Both the position numbers and the translations under genes were made by a program. This document shows, piece by piece, positions 6,718 to 14,705 of a stretch of DNA of 22,438 bases. The notes below the pieces were generated by a model. It ran no database searches, was not told the origin of the DNA, and saw only the letters and a list, made by a program, of their open reading frames with translations. Position 1 is the stretch's first letter. Each line of letters opens with the position of its first letter. Source of the DNA: an uncultured Lachnospiraceae bacterium (GTDB lineage Bacteria > Bacillota > Clostridia > Lachnospirales > Lachnospiraceae). Where the stretch lies: the NCBI GenBank assembly GCA_934330725.1, contig CAKRGM010000038.1:1-22438 (forward strand), written 5' to 3'.

Positions 6718-8076
6718 ATGGTACATCAGTATAAGAACAATGGATATAATATAGTCCTTGATGTGAACAGTGGTTCAGTTCACGTAGTGGATGATATGGT
6801 TTACGATATCATAGAACTTTTTGAAAATAATAGTCTTGAAGAGATTATCAGTAAGCTTGAGGGGAAGTACAGCAGGGATGATATTACAGAGGCTTATGGT
6901 GAAATTACAGAATTAAAAGAGGCCGGACAGCTTTTCACAGAAGATATTTATGAGAATTTTATAGATAAATTTAAGGACAGACCTACAGTCGTAAAGGCAC
7001 TTTGTCTTCATATAGCACATGACTGCAACCTCGCCTGTAAGTATTGCTTTGCCGAAGAGGGCGAATATCATGGCAGAAGAGCTATGATGAGCTTTGAGGT
7101 CGGTAAAAAGGCACTTGATTTTCTTGTTGCTAATTCAGGTTCAAGAAAGAATCTTGAGGTCGATTTCTTCGGCGGTGAGCCAACAATGAATTTTGGGGTT
7201 GTAAAACAGCTTGTAGAATATGGAAGAAGCCTTGAAGAGGCTAATAATAAGAAGTTCAGGTTTACCCTGACTACTAATGGAATCCTTCTTAATGAGGATA
7301 TTCTTGAATTTGCCAATAAAGAGATGTCAAATATAGTATTAAGTATTGACGGACGTAAGGAAGTTAATGATATGATGCGTCCTACAAGAAACGGACACGG
7401 CAGCTCATATGATATAATAATGCCAAAGTTTAAGAAGGTAGCAGAAAGCAGACATCAGAACAACTATTATGTAAGGGGTACATTTACGCATAATAATCTT
7501 GATTTTGCAAATGATGTTCTTCATCTTGCTGATGAAGGCTTTGAGCAGATTTCGGTTGAGCCTGTTGTAGCGCAGCCAACGGATTCATATGCTATAAGGC
7601 AGGAGGATGTTCCGTTCCTTTGCGAACAGTATGATTATCTTGCCAAAGAGCTTGTTAAACGTAAAAAAGCCGGAAATGGATTTAACTTCTTCCATTTCAT
7701 GATAGATATAAATGGCGGGCCTTGTGTAGTAAAAAGGCTTACAGGATGTGGCTCAGGATGTGAATATCTTGCAGTAACTCCTTGGGGTGATTTTTATCCA
7801 TGTCATCAGTTTGTCGGTAATGAAAAATTTATAATGGGAAATGTAGATGAAGGTATTGTAAATACTGACATAAGAGACATGTTTAAAAATAGTAATGTAT
7901 ATTCAAAGAAAAAATGTAAGGACTGCTTTGCAAAGTTCTTCTGTAGCGGAGGATGTGCAGCAAATTCATACAATTTCCATAACGATATTAACGATTGTTA
8001 TGAAATTGGCTGCGAATTGCAAAGAAAGCGTGTTGAATGCGCATTAATGATTAAAGCAGCATTAGCACAGGATTAA
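6718..8076 (+). CDS. SCIFF radical SAM maturase (SPASM domain thioether synthase)
   Basis: A 452-residue radical SAM enzyme that installs thioether crosslinks in the SCIFF peptide. The N-terminal part (1-85) resembles a peptide-binding RRE-type domain, starting MVHQYKNNGYNIVLD as in the family (TIGR03974). The radical SAM cluster motif is C103-x3-C107-x2-C110 (CNLACKYC). FFGGEP and the TLTTNG and LSIDG strands follow in order. The C-terminal SPASM region is Cys-rich (GCGSGC, PCHQF, KCKDCFAKFFCSGGC, CYEIGC) and should bind two more iron-sulfur clusters. The ATG at 6718 is chosen because GGAG precedes it and the product then matches family length; an in-frame codon at 6640 falls inside the leader hairpin. 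secDF starts 22 nt after the stop. Confidence 0.94.
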   Translation: MVHQYKNNGYNIVLDVNSGSVHVVDDMVYDIIELFENNSLEEIISKLEGKYSRDDITEAYGEITELKEAGQLFTEDIYENFIDKFKDRPTVVKALCLHIAHDCNLACKYCFAEEGEYHGRRAMMSFEVGKKALDFLVANSGSRKNLEVDFFGGEPTMNFGVVKQLVEYGRSLEEANNKKFRFTLTTNGILLNEDILEFANKEMSNIVLSIDGRKEVNDMMRPTRNGHGSSYDIIMPKFKKVAESRHQNNYYVRGTFTHNNLDFANDVLHLADEGFEQISVEPVVAQPTDSYAIRQEDVPFLCEQYDYLAKELVKRKKAGNGFNFFHFMIDINGGPCVVKRLTGCGSGCEYLAVTPWGDFYPCHQFVGNEKFIMGNVDEGIVNTDIRDMFKNSNVYSKKKCKDCFAKFFCSGGCAANSYNFHNDINDCYEIGCELQRKRVECALMIKAALAQD

Positions 8077-8098
8077 ATTGGGAAGGGAGTTTATTTCG

Positions 8099-10342
8099 AT
8101 GAAGTACAGCATTAAAAAGAGAGTCATTTATACTATCATTGTAGTTGCAATGATTGCATCATGTACACTGATAGCTATATTTGGCATTGATCCACAGGGG
8201 TCAGGAAGTGCTAAGGATATTGACCTTGGCCTTGATATTGCCGGTGGTGTAAGTATCACATATGAAACCAGCGACAGCAATCCAAGTGATCAGGATATGG
8301 ATGATACAATCTATAAACTGCAGAAGCGTGTTGAGGGTAAGAGTACAGAATCACAGGTTTATAAGTCCGGAACAAACAGAATTACAGTTGAAATTCCGGG
8401 TGTAACAGATGCCAATGCGATTCTTGAAGAATTAGGAACACCGGGTTCTTTGGAATTCCTTGATTCAACCGGAATGGCAGCAAAATCACAGGGTCAGGAT
8501 TATACACCGCTTTTAACAGGTTCTGATGTCAAGACAGCACAGGCTTATTCTGATTCAGGCTCAAAAGACAGTTCAAAGTATGGAGTCCAGCTAACATTTA
8601 CAGATGATGGTTCACAGAAGTTTGCAGATGCAACAAAGGCTAATTTGGGACAGATAATTTACATTGTATACGATGGAAATGTTGTAAGTTACCCAACAGT
8701 ACAGTCAGAGATAACAGGTGGTACAGCATCTATTACCGGTATGGAATCATATGAGGCAGCGGATAATCTTGCAACATACATAAGAGTTGGTTCTATTCCG
8801 CTTGAACTTAAAGAAGTAAGCTCAAATATAGTTGGTGCACAGCTGGGCAAAGAAGCAATCAGTACAAGTCTTATGGCAGCTGTCATAGGTCTTATAATTC
8901 TTTGCATATTTATGATTGCAATGTACAGGATTCTTGGTGTAGTTGCTACATTTGCATTATGGCTCTACACAGCAATGGTTCTTATACTTATAAGTGTATA
9001 TGACCTTACACTTACACTTCCTGGTATTGCAGGTATCATACTTGGTATTGGTATGGCGGTTGATGCCAATGTTATCATTTACTCACGTATTAAAGAAGAA
9101 ATTGGTCTTGGAAGAAGCGTGGATGTTGCGATAACAGCCGGTTACAGCAAGGCTACATCAGCTATTGTCGATGGTAACGTAACAACACTTATCGCAGCGG
9201 CGGTGCTTTACATATTTGGTACAGGTCCTGTAAAGGGATTTGCTACAACACTTGCTGTAGGTATTGTTGTTTCAATGTTTACAGCGCTTGTAATTACAAG
9301 AGTAATAATCAAACTTCTTTATAATTTTGGTATTAAAGATCCTAAATTCTATGGAAAATCTGTATACAATAAAACAATCAATTTCCTTAAATACAGAAAG
9401 ATTGCATTTATAGTGTCAATTGTAGTTATTGTTTCAGGATTTATCGGAATGGGAGTACACAGCAAGGTGAATGGAAATATACTTAATTACAGCCTTGAGT
9501 TTGCAGGTGGTACAAGTACTACATTTACATTTGACAGGGAATATTCACAGGAAGAGGTTGATAAAGATATCATTCCTGTAATAAGAGATGCAGCCGGAAT
9601 TACAGAAGTACAGCAGCAGAAGGTAAAGGACAGTACACAGGTTGTATTTAAGACATCTGATTTAAGTCTTGACCAGAGAGAAAAAGTGGAAGAAGCTGTT
9701 AAGGCTAAATTCCCTATTAAAGATGGAACAATTGTTGAGTCTGATACAATAAGCTCATCAGTAAGTTCAACAATGAAGAAAAATGCAATTGGCTCAGTTG
9801 TAATCGCAGCTATATGTATGCTTATATACATATGGTTCAGATTCAGGGATATCAAGTTTGCGACAGCAGCAGTTGCAGCACTTCTTAATGACGTACTTGT
9901 TGTACTTGCATTCTATGCACTGGCAAGAGTTACTGCGGGAACAACATTTATTGCATGTATGCTTACAATAGTAGGTTATTCGATTAATGGTACAATTATT
10001 ATCTTTGACCGTATAAGAGATAACTTAAAGACAGCTAATTCAAAGACTGATATTGAAGAGCTTGTTAACTCATCAATTACACATACACTTGCAAGAACAA
10101 TCAACACTAACTTCACATCATTTATAATGCTTGTTGCATTGTTCATATTAGGCGTAACATCAGTAAGAGAATTTGCGCTTCCTCTTATGGTAGGTATCGT
10201 ATGCGGTGCATTATCATCAATCTTTATTACAAGTGCATTATGGTATGTAATGGGTGGTAAGAACAGAGGAAAGAATGCTGCAATTGCCAGCAGACCTGCA
10301 AAAAAAGAAAAAAAAGACAAATTTAAGAAAGCTGAAGAATAA
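8099..10342 (+). CDS. secDF: SecDF fused protein-export membrane protein
   Basis: The proton-driven accessory of the Sec translocon, 747 residues, with SecD and SecF fused in one chain. The SecD half has an N-terminal helix, the signature GLDIAGGVSITYE (45-57), a periplasmic-side domain, and six helices (about 255-430) with AGIILGIGMAVDANVIIYSRIKEE in two overlapping parts. The SecF half starts near 440, with LEFAGGTSTTF at about 465 and a second helix block with GYSINGTIIIFDRIRDN. The tail is strongly basic (KKEKKDKFKK), as often seen in Firmicutes. The start ATG at 8099 follows AAGGGAG. The gene directly follows the SCIFF maturase, a neighbourhood known in Clostridia. Confidence 0.95.
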   Translation: MKYSIKKRVIYTIIVVAMIASCTLIAIFGIDPQGSGSAKDIDLGLDIAGGVSITYETSDSNPSDQDMDDTIYKLQKRVEGKSTESQVYKSGTNRITVEIPGVTDANAILEELGTPGSLEFLDSTGMAAKSQGQDYTPLLTGSDVKTAQAYSDSGSKDSSKYGVQLTFTDDGSQKFADATKANLGQIIYIVYDGNVVSYPTVQSEITGGTASITGMESYEAADNLATYIRVGSIPLELKEVSSNIVGAQLGKEAISTSLMAAVIGLIILCIFMIAMYRILGVVATFALWLYTAMVLILISVYDLTLTLPGIAGIILGIGMAVDANVIIYSRIKEEIGLGRSVDVAITAGYSKATSAIVDGNVTTLIAAAVLYIFGTGPVKGFATTLAVGIVVSMFTALVITRVIIKLLYNFGIKDPKFYGKSVYNKTINFLKYRKIAFIVSIVVIVSGFIGMGVHSKVNGNILNYSLEFAGGTSTTFTFDREYSQEEVDKDIIPVIRDAAGITEVQQQKVKDSTQVVFKTSDLSLDQREKVEEAVKAKFPIKDGTIVESDTISSSVSSTMKKNAIGSVVIAAICMLIYIWFRFRDIKFATAAVAALLNDVLVVLAFYALARVTAGTTFIACMLTIVGYSINGTIIIFDRIRDNLKTANSKTDIEELVNSSITHTLARTINTNFTSFIMLVALFILGVTSVREFALPLMVGIVCGALSSIFITSALWYVMGGKNRGKNAAIASRPAKKEKKDKFKKAEE

Positions 10343-10390
10343 ATCTCGTTTTATATCAGGTTATTAGTTTTGTATAATAATATTAGTTGT

Positions 10391-10428
10391 TTACAAGTGC
10401 AGTTGACGATAGTTAGCTGCACTTGTAA
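10391..10428 (+). terminator. Terminator-like hairpin after secDF
   Basis: TTACAAGTGCAG (10391-10402) pairs perfectly with CTGCACTTGTAA (10417-10428), with TATTTATTATAT following. It lies 48 nt after the secDF stop and overlaps the putative recJ promoter. Confidence 0.65.
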
Positions 10429-10431
10429 TAT
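10403..10431 (+). promoter_or_regulatory. Putative recJ promoter embedded in the secDF hairpin
   Basis: TTGACG (10403-10408) lies in the hairpin loop, and 17 nt later TAATAT (10426-10431) follows, with TG just before it. The predicted start of transcription is about 45 nt before the recJ start codon. This is an eye match only. Confidence 0.45.
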
Positions 10432-10481
10432 TTATTATATAAAAGGTGGCATGGTGTACAGAAAGGGCAGAAGTATTAAAA

Positions 10482-12206
10482 TTGAGTAAATGGATGGTAT
10501 ATACGAAAAAAGCTGATTTTAATGGAATATCAGCTAAATATAAAATAGATCCGGTTATTGCACGAATAATAAGAAATCGTGATATTGTCGGTGATGATGA
10601 GATAAATATGTATCTGAATGGAACAATTAAAGATATGCACAATCCGGCATTATTAAAAGATGGTGAAAAGGCAGCAGATATAATTATAAATAAGATAAAA
10701 GAAAAGAAAAAAATCAGAATAATAGGCGATTATGATATAGATGGTATCTGTTCAACATCGATATTGTATAAAGGATTAACAATTGCCGGGGCAGATGTGG
10801 ATTATGATGTACCGGACAGAATAACAGATGGATATGGGATAAATATAAACCTTATAAATAAAGCTATTGAAAGTAATGTTGATACTATTATTACCTGTGA
10901 TAATGGTATTGCTGCTGCAGACCAGGTCATTTATGCAAAAGATAATAATATGACTGTAATAGTAACAGATCACCATGACGTGCCATATACACAGGAGAAT
11001 GGGGAAAAACAATATATTATACCGCAGGCAGATGCAGTTGTTAATCCGAAACAGGCTGATTGTAAATATCCTTTCAAATTACTATGCGGTGCCGGTGTTG
11101 CATATAAGCTTATTATTCTTATATTTAATAAGCTGGGCATCATGGCATCAAATAAGGAGCTGCTGGATGAATTAAAAGAGCTTATGGCGATAGCAACAGT
11201 AGGAGATATTGTAGACCTTGTAGACGAAAACAGGGTGGTTGTCAAATATGGCCTCAGGCATCTGGCTAAAACAAAAAATGTTGGAATAAATGCATTGATA
11301 GAAGCATGTGAGTTTGACAGATGTAATATAAGCGCATACCATATAGGATTCGTATTAGGACCATGTCTTAATGCAAGCGGACGTTTAGAGACGGCGCTGA
11401 CAGCAATAAAGCTTGTTTTGGAAGATGATCAGAAGGAAGCTGAAAAACTTGCAATGAAGCTGAGGCAGCTTAATGATGAAAGAAAGCAGATGACAGAAAA
11501 TGAGACGCTGACAGCGATTGATATGGTGGAAAATTCTGAACTTGTTAACGATAATGTCATAGTCCTGTATCTTTCACAGTGCCATGAAAGTATAGCAGGA
11601 ATAATAGCAGGAAGAATAAAGGAACATTTTTATAAACCGACAATAGTTCTTACAGAGGCCTCTGATGGGGGCGCAAAAGGGTCCGCACGCTCTATTGAAG
11701 GCTATAACATGTTTGAGGAAATATCAAAATGTAAGGAGCTGCTTACTAAATTTGGAGGACATCCTATGGCAGCTGGAATGTCACTTCCGAAAGAGAACAT
11801 AGATGCATTTCGAAAGAGACTTAATGAGCTGCAGACACTTACACCAAAAGAGCTTACACCGGTAATGTGGATAGATGTTCCAATGCCTCTTGATTACGTC
11901 TCAATGAAGCTTGTAGAACAGCTAAAGGTAATAGAACCATTTGGAAAAGGAAATGAAAAGCCGGTATTTGCAGATAAAAATCTGACAGTAAGATACGCCG
12001 GCCTTATAGGGAAAAACAGCAACGTGCTTAAGATGAAACTTGAAACCCAGAGTGGTATGTTAGTAGATGCAGTAAAATTCAATGCCTCAATGGATTATAT
12101 ACCACTTAAAGGTGATAAAATTTCAGTCGTATATTATCCGGATATAAACGAATACAAAGGCAGACGAAGCCTGCAGTTTATAATACTCGAAATAAACCAG
12201 GCGTGA
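10482..12206 (+). CDS. recJ: Single-stranded-DNA-specific exonuclease RecJ
   Basis: A DHH-family 5'-3' exonuclease acting in recombination and repair, 574 residues. The DHH domain shows GDYDIDG (82-88), TCDNGI with D140, VTDHHD with the DHH triad at 163-165, and LCGAGVAYKL. The linker motif GPCLNASGRL and the DHHA1-domain motif GGHPMAAG follow, and a C-terminal OB-like domain ends the chain. The start is taken as TTG at 10482, giving MSKWMVYTKKADF as in relatives; a GTG at 10446 has no ribosome site and ATG 10494 would remove the conserved Trp. The TTG itself has no well-spaced ribosome site (see findings). Confidence 0.93.
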   Translation: MSKWMVYTKKADFNGISAKYKIDPVIARIIRNRDIVGDDEINMYLNGTIKDMHNPALLKDGEKAADIIINKIKEKKKIRIIGDYDIDGICSTSILYKGLTIAGADVDYDVPDRITDGYGININLINKAIESNVDTIITCDNGIAAADQVIYAKDNNMTVIVTDHHDVPYTQENGEKQYIIPQADAVVNPKQADCKYPFKLLCGAGVAYKLIILIFNKLGIMASNKELLDELKELMAIATVGDIVDLVDENRVVVKYGLRHLAKTKNVGINALIEACEFDRCNISAYHIGFVLGPCLNASGRLETALTAIKLVLEDDQKEAEKLAMKLRQLNDERKQMTENETLTAIDMVENSELVNDNVIVLYLSQCHESIAGIIAGRIKEHFYKPTIVLTEASDGGAKGSARSIEGYNMFEEISKCKELLTKFGGHPMAAGMSLPKENIDAFRKRLNELQTLTPKELTPVMWIDVPMPLDYVSMKLVEQLKVIEPFGKGNEKPVFADKNLTVRYAGLIGKNSNVLKMKLETQSGMLVDAVKFNASMDYIPLKGDKISVVYYPDINEYKGRRSLQFIILEINQA

Positions 12207-12213
12207 TATATAA

Positions 12214-12265
12214 AATAGTTTATTTATCATTTTGCCAGGGATTCTAAAATGATAAATAAGCTATT
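12214..12265. terminator. Bidirectional terminator between recJ and the ClC gene
   Basis: Arms 12214-12233 and 12246-12265 pair over 20 bp with a single T-G wobble and a 12-nt loop. Each strand has a T-rich 3' arm. It sits between convergent genes, 7 nt after recJ and 11 nt after the ClC stop, so it can serve both. Confidence 0.85.
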
Positions 12266-12276
12266 ATAATTCAGGC

Positions 12277-13554
12277 TTACTTTGAGTTCCGGTTTATGAA
12301 TGTAGTCTTGTACTTGGAGTACACTATACGCTGGCTGTTATATAAGCTGTAATAACCTGACAGAAAGAATGTAAGTGCAATACACAGGGCACAATATTTT
12401 AAGCAGGATGGATCAAACAGCTCTACAGCAAGCAGAAATGATGTTATAGGGCAGTTTGTGACACCGCAGAATACGCTGACCATTCCACATGCGGCACACA
12501 GACCTGTTGGCAGGCCGACAATGGTTGACAGAAAACTTCCGAATGTAGCGCCTATAAAAAGTGATGGAACGATTTCGCCGCCTTTGAATCCGCCACCTAA
12601 TGTTACTGCTGTGAAAAGGATTTTTAGCAGGAATACATACCATGCACAGTTAGTTATAAAACTGCGGCTGATTATATCTGCACCGGCACCAAGATAATCG
12701 GTAGTATTAAATACAAATCTCATTGTTATAACAAGAAAACCGGCAACGACAATTCTCAGGTACTGGTTTGTAAATATTTTTGAATATGCCGCTGCACCTT
12801 TCTTTAAAGCCATACAGAATAATATACTTGCAAGAGCAAATAGAATTGAAATAAGTATGGCTTTTAATCCGGTTATTACATCAAGTTCCGGTATTACATC
12901 AGTAAGTGGATATTTTGAGAAGGATATGTTAAGTGCTTTATCTATCATCTGTGCAATAAGTGCTGATATTACACATGGAACCAAAGCTGCATAGTACATT
13001 ACACCAACGCTTATGACTTCCATTGAAAATATGGCTGCAGCTATAGGCGTTCCAAAAAGTGCTGAAAAGCATGCACTCATACCACACATAATTGCAATAT
13101 GGCAGTCTTTTTCATCAAATTTCATGATTTTACCAAGAAGATTACCCAAAGAGCCTCCGACCTGAAGCGCAGCGCCTTCACGACCGGCAGAACCACCACA
13201 AAGATGAGTCAGCAAAGTAGAAAAAATAATTAAAGGCGTTACTCTTGCCGGAACATTTTTGTCAGACTGGATAGCATCGATAACAAGATTTGTTCCCGTA
13301 TTTGCAGCTTCACCAGACAGTTTATATGCAGCAACAATGATAAGACCAGCAACTGGCAGTAAAAACAGCATGTAATCATGTGATATTCTGAAATGTGTTA
13401 CATAGGAAAGCAGTAAATTAAAACATGCACCGATAAAACCAATAATAATTCCCGAAAAAACAGCACATATAACCCATTTGGTTAAAGTTCCTATTGTGAC
13501 TTTTAACTTATGAAAGTAAAAGTCAAAGTACTTTTTAAACGTATTCTCATTCAT
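12277..13554 (-). CDS. ClC-family anion transporter, CLC-F (fluoride) clade-like
   Basis: A ClC channel/transporter of 425 residues with about ten or more hydrophobic segments and no CBS domains. The gating-glutamate motif is GGSAGREGAALQ with E126. The usual chloride-binding motif GSGIP is absent; at that place the chain reads NTGTNLVID (86-93). The later helix motif is GGGFKGGEIVPSLFIGATFG (from 320), with E327, and the C-terminus has SGYYSLYNSQRI. From memory, GREGT and GFKGGEV motifs with a replaced GSGIP mark CLC-F fluoride/proton antiporters, so fluoride export is the leading guess; plain chloride transport is the alternative. The start is ATG 13554, with GGAAGGA 12 nt upstream; TTG 13581 is less likely. 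No fluoride riboswitch was seen upstream. Confidence 0.85.
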   Translation of the reverse strand: MNENTFKKYFDFYFHKLKVTIGTLTKWVICAVFSGIIIGFIGACFNLLLSYVTHFRISHDYMLFLLPVAGLIIVAAYKLSGEAANTGTNLVIDAIQSDKNVPARVTPLIIFSTLLTHLCGGSAGREGAALQVGGSLGNLLGKIMKFDEKDCHIAIMCGMSACFSALFGTPIAAAIFSMEVISVGVMYYAALVPCVISALIAQMIDKALNISFSKYPLTDVIPELDVITGLKAILISILFALASILFCMALKKGAAAYSKIFTNQYLRIVVAGFLVITMRFVFNTTDYLGAGADIISRSFITNCAWYVFLLKILFTAVTLGGGFKGGEIVPSLFIGATFGSFLSTIVGLPTGLCAACGMVSVFCGVTNCPITSFLLAVELFDPSCLKYCALCIALTFFLSGYYSLYNSQRIVYSKYKTTFINRNSK

Positions 13555-13584
13555 TACAAGTATAAATCCTTCCTGATTCAATCA

Positions 13585-13662
13585 TTTCTGTTCAATTTCT
13601 GCCGGTTATTTCAGAAATTTCTTATTTGTTTCTGTTCAGCTTCTGCCGGTTATTTCAGAAAT
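13585..13662. repeat. 44-bp tandem duplication over the 3' end of the CYTH gene
   Basis: TTTCTGTTCA, two bases, TTCTGCCGGTTATTTCAGAAAT occurs in near-identical form at 13585-13618 and 13629-13662, with period 44. The right copy encodes the last residues and stop of the CYTH protein; the left copy lies in the gap to the ClC gene. Within each copy TTTCTG and CAGAAA are inverted, so each can fold. Confidence 0.85.
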
Positions 13663-14115
13663 CTCGTCCTTATTCATTCTGCTCATACAGCTGTTATGAT
13701 ACCTTTTGTCGGAAGTTACATCTTTTGTAAACCAGTCCGGAGGAGTATAAGAAGTTGCTTCATCAATTGATGCAAATTCAACTTCAGCAAGAACTGCACC
13801 TTTAAATAATCCGTCAAATATGTCAAGGTCAATGGTAAATCCTTTTCCATCAGGAATTTCATAACGATGCTTTGATATTACATTACCATCGGCTTTTTTT
13901 ATTAAGTGTTTGTAGGCATCTTTATTAAGGGGAAGGTTATATTCTTCTCTTGCCATCATGCCGCCGCCTTTGTATGTCATGTAATAGTTGTCATTATCCT
14001 TTCTTACTCTGACAACAGGGGAAGTATTAAGATATCCCTGTTCAATAATGTGGCATTTGTAGCTATCCAGGTTTTCAGGTATTGTAGATACGAGAAATTT
14101 ACGTTCAATCTCCAT
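13636..14115 (-). CDS. CYTH-domain protein (triphosphate tunnel metalloenzyme)
   Basis: A 159-residue protein of the CYTH superfamily, whose bacterial members hydrolyse inorganic triphosphate or other triphosphates with Mg or Mn. The defining ExExK signature is at the N-terminus (EIERKFL, residues 2-8). Basic and acidic tunnel strands follow: VVRVRK, YYMTYKG, REEYNLPL, KHRYEIP, FTIDLDIFDG and AEVEFASIDEA. The ATG at 14115 is preferred over the one at 14127, because GAGG falls 7 nt before it and the signature then starts at residue 2. Its last codons belong to a 44-bp tandem duplication. The cellular substrate is unknown. Confidence 0.87.
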   Translation of the reverse strand: MEIERKFLVSTIPENLDSYKCHIIEQGYLNTSPVVRVRKDNDNYYMTYKGGGMMAREEYNLPLNKDAYKHLIKKADGNVISKHRYEIPDGKGFTIDLDIFDGLFKGAVLAEVEFASIDEATSYTPPDWFTKDVTSDKRYHNSCMSRMNKDEISEITGRS

Positions 14116-14156
14116 TTTAATCCTCATTTCTGCATATGAATTTGCGAATATTTAAA

Positions 14157-14186
14157 AAGGCAAATAAGAATACCCTTATCTGCCTT
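14157..14186 (-). terminator. Terminator of the HU gene
   Basis: Read on the minus strand, AAGGCAGATAAG (14186-14175) pairs with CTTATTTGCCTT (14168-14157), with one wobble and a 6-nt loop. A run of T residues continues to 14154. It is 54 nt beyond the HU stop. Confidence 0.85.
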
Positions 14187-14239
14187 AGAACTCAAATATT
14201 AAAATCGAAAAATTAAATAGTTTGAATATGAGCTGTTGA

Positions 14240-14515
14240 TTAGTTATTTACAGCATCCTTTAAAGCTTTACCAGCCTTGAATTTAGGAACTGTAGCAGCA
14301 GGAATTGTAATTTCTTTACCTGTCTGTGGGTTCTTGCCAGTTCTTTCAGCTCTTTTGCTTACTTCAAAAGAACCAAATCCAACTAAAGCAACCTTATCTT
14401 CATTCTTTAAAGCTTCTGTTACTGTGTCAATAAAAGCCTTTAAAGCCTTTTCTGAATCTTTTTTTGATAATTCAGCTTTTTCTGCAATTGCAGCAATTAA
14501 TTCTGTTTTGTTCAT
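14240..14515 (-). CDS. hup: HU family nucleoid DNA-binding protein
   Basis: A 91-residue histone-like protein that binds and bends DNA as a dimer. It begins MNKTELIAAIAEKAELSKKD and carries the family signature GFGSFEVSKRAERTGKNP, then the beta-arm region QTGKEITIPAATVPKFKAG that inserts into the minor groove. Length and sequence are typical of Firmicutes HU. GGGAGGA precedes the ATG at good spacing. The gene has its own near-consensus promoter and terminator, so it is monocistronic and probably highly expressed. Confidence 0.96.
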   Translation of the reverse strand: MNKTELIAAIAEKAELSKKDSEKALKAFIDTVTEALKNEDKVALVGFGSFEVSKRAERTGKNPQTGKEITIPAATVPKFKAGKALKDAVNN

Positions 14516-14557
14516 TTAAATAATCCTCCCATAAAAATTCGATGTACATATACTACA

Positions 14558-14586
14558 TTTATACCTTGTATACGTTGTTTTGTCAA
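14558..14586 (-). promoter_or_regulatory. Promoter of the HU gene
   Basis: On the minus strand TTGACA (14586-14581), 17 nt, then TATAAA (14563-14558). It begins directly after the T run that ends the ABC-F transcript. Confidence 0.85.
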
Positions 14587-14587
14587 T

Positions 14588-14628
14588 AAAAAAAGCACCA
14601 CAAATGACATATTATGCCACATTTTGTG
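14588..14628 (-). terminator. Terminator of the ABC-F gene
   Basis: On the minus strand CACAAAATG (14628-14620) pairs with CATTTGTG (14606-14599), with one bulged A, and GTGC plus seven T residues follow (14594-14588). A second possible hairpin, TGCCACA at 14615-14621 with TGTGGCA at 14655-14661, overlaps it and would be exclusive with it. Confidence 0.65.
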
Positions 14629-14705
14629 TTATTTTATACTGTTTTGTATAATTGTGTGGCAGGCGGTAATTGACATGACAGACCGCATCTGTTGTAATTT
14701 AGTGT

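Noticed and set aside
8077..8098. Upstream TTG start for secDF at 8078
   Set aside because: The ribosome site AAGGGAG falls inside that extension, and ATG 8099 gives the expected basic N-terminus and first helix.
13555..13635. Fluoride riboswitch upstream of the CLC-F-like gene
   Set aside because: The gap is short and largely occupied by the 44-bp duplication; no recognisable crcB-motif pseudoknot elements were seen.
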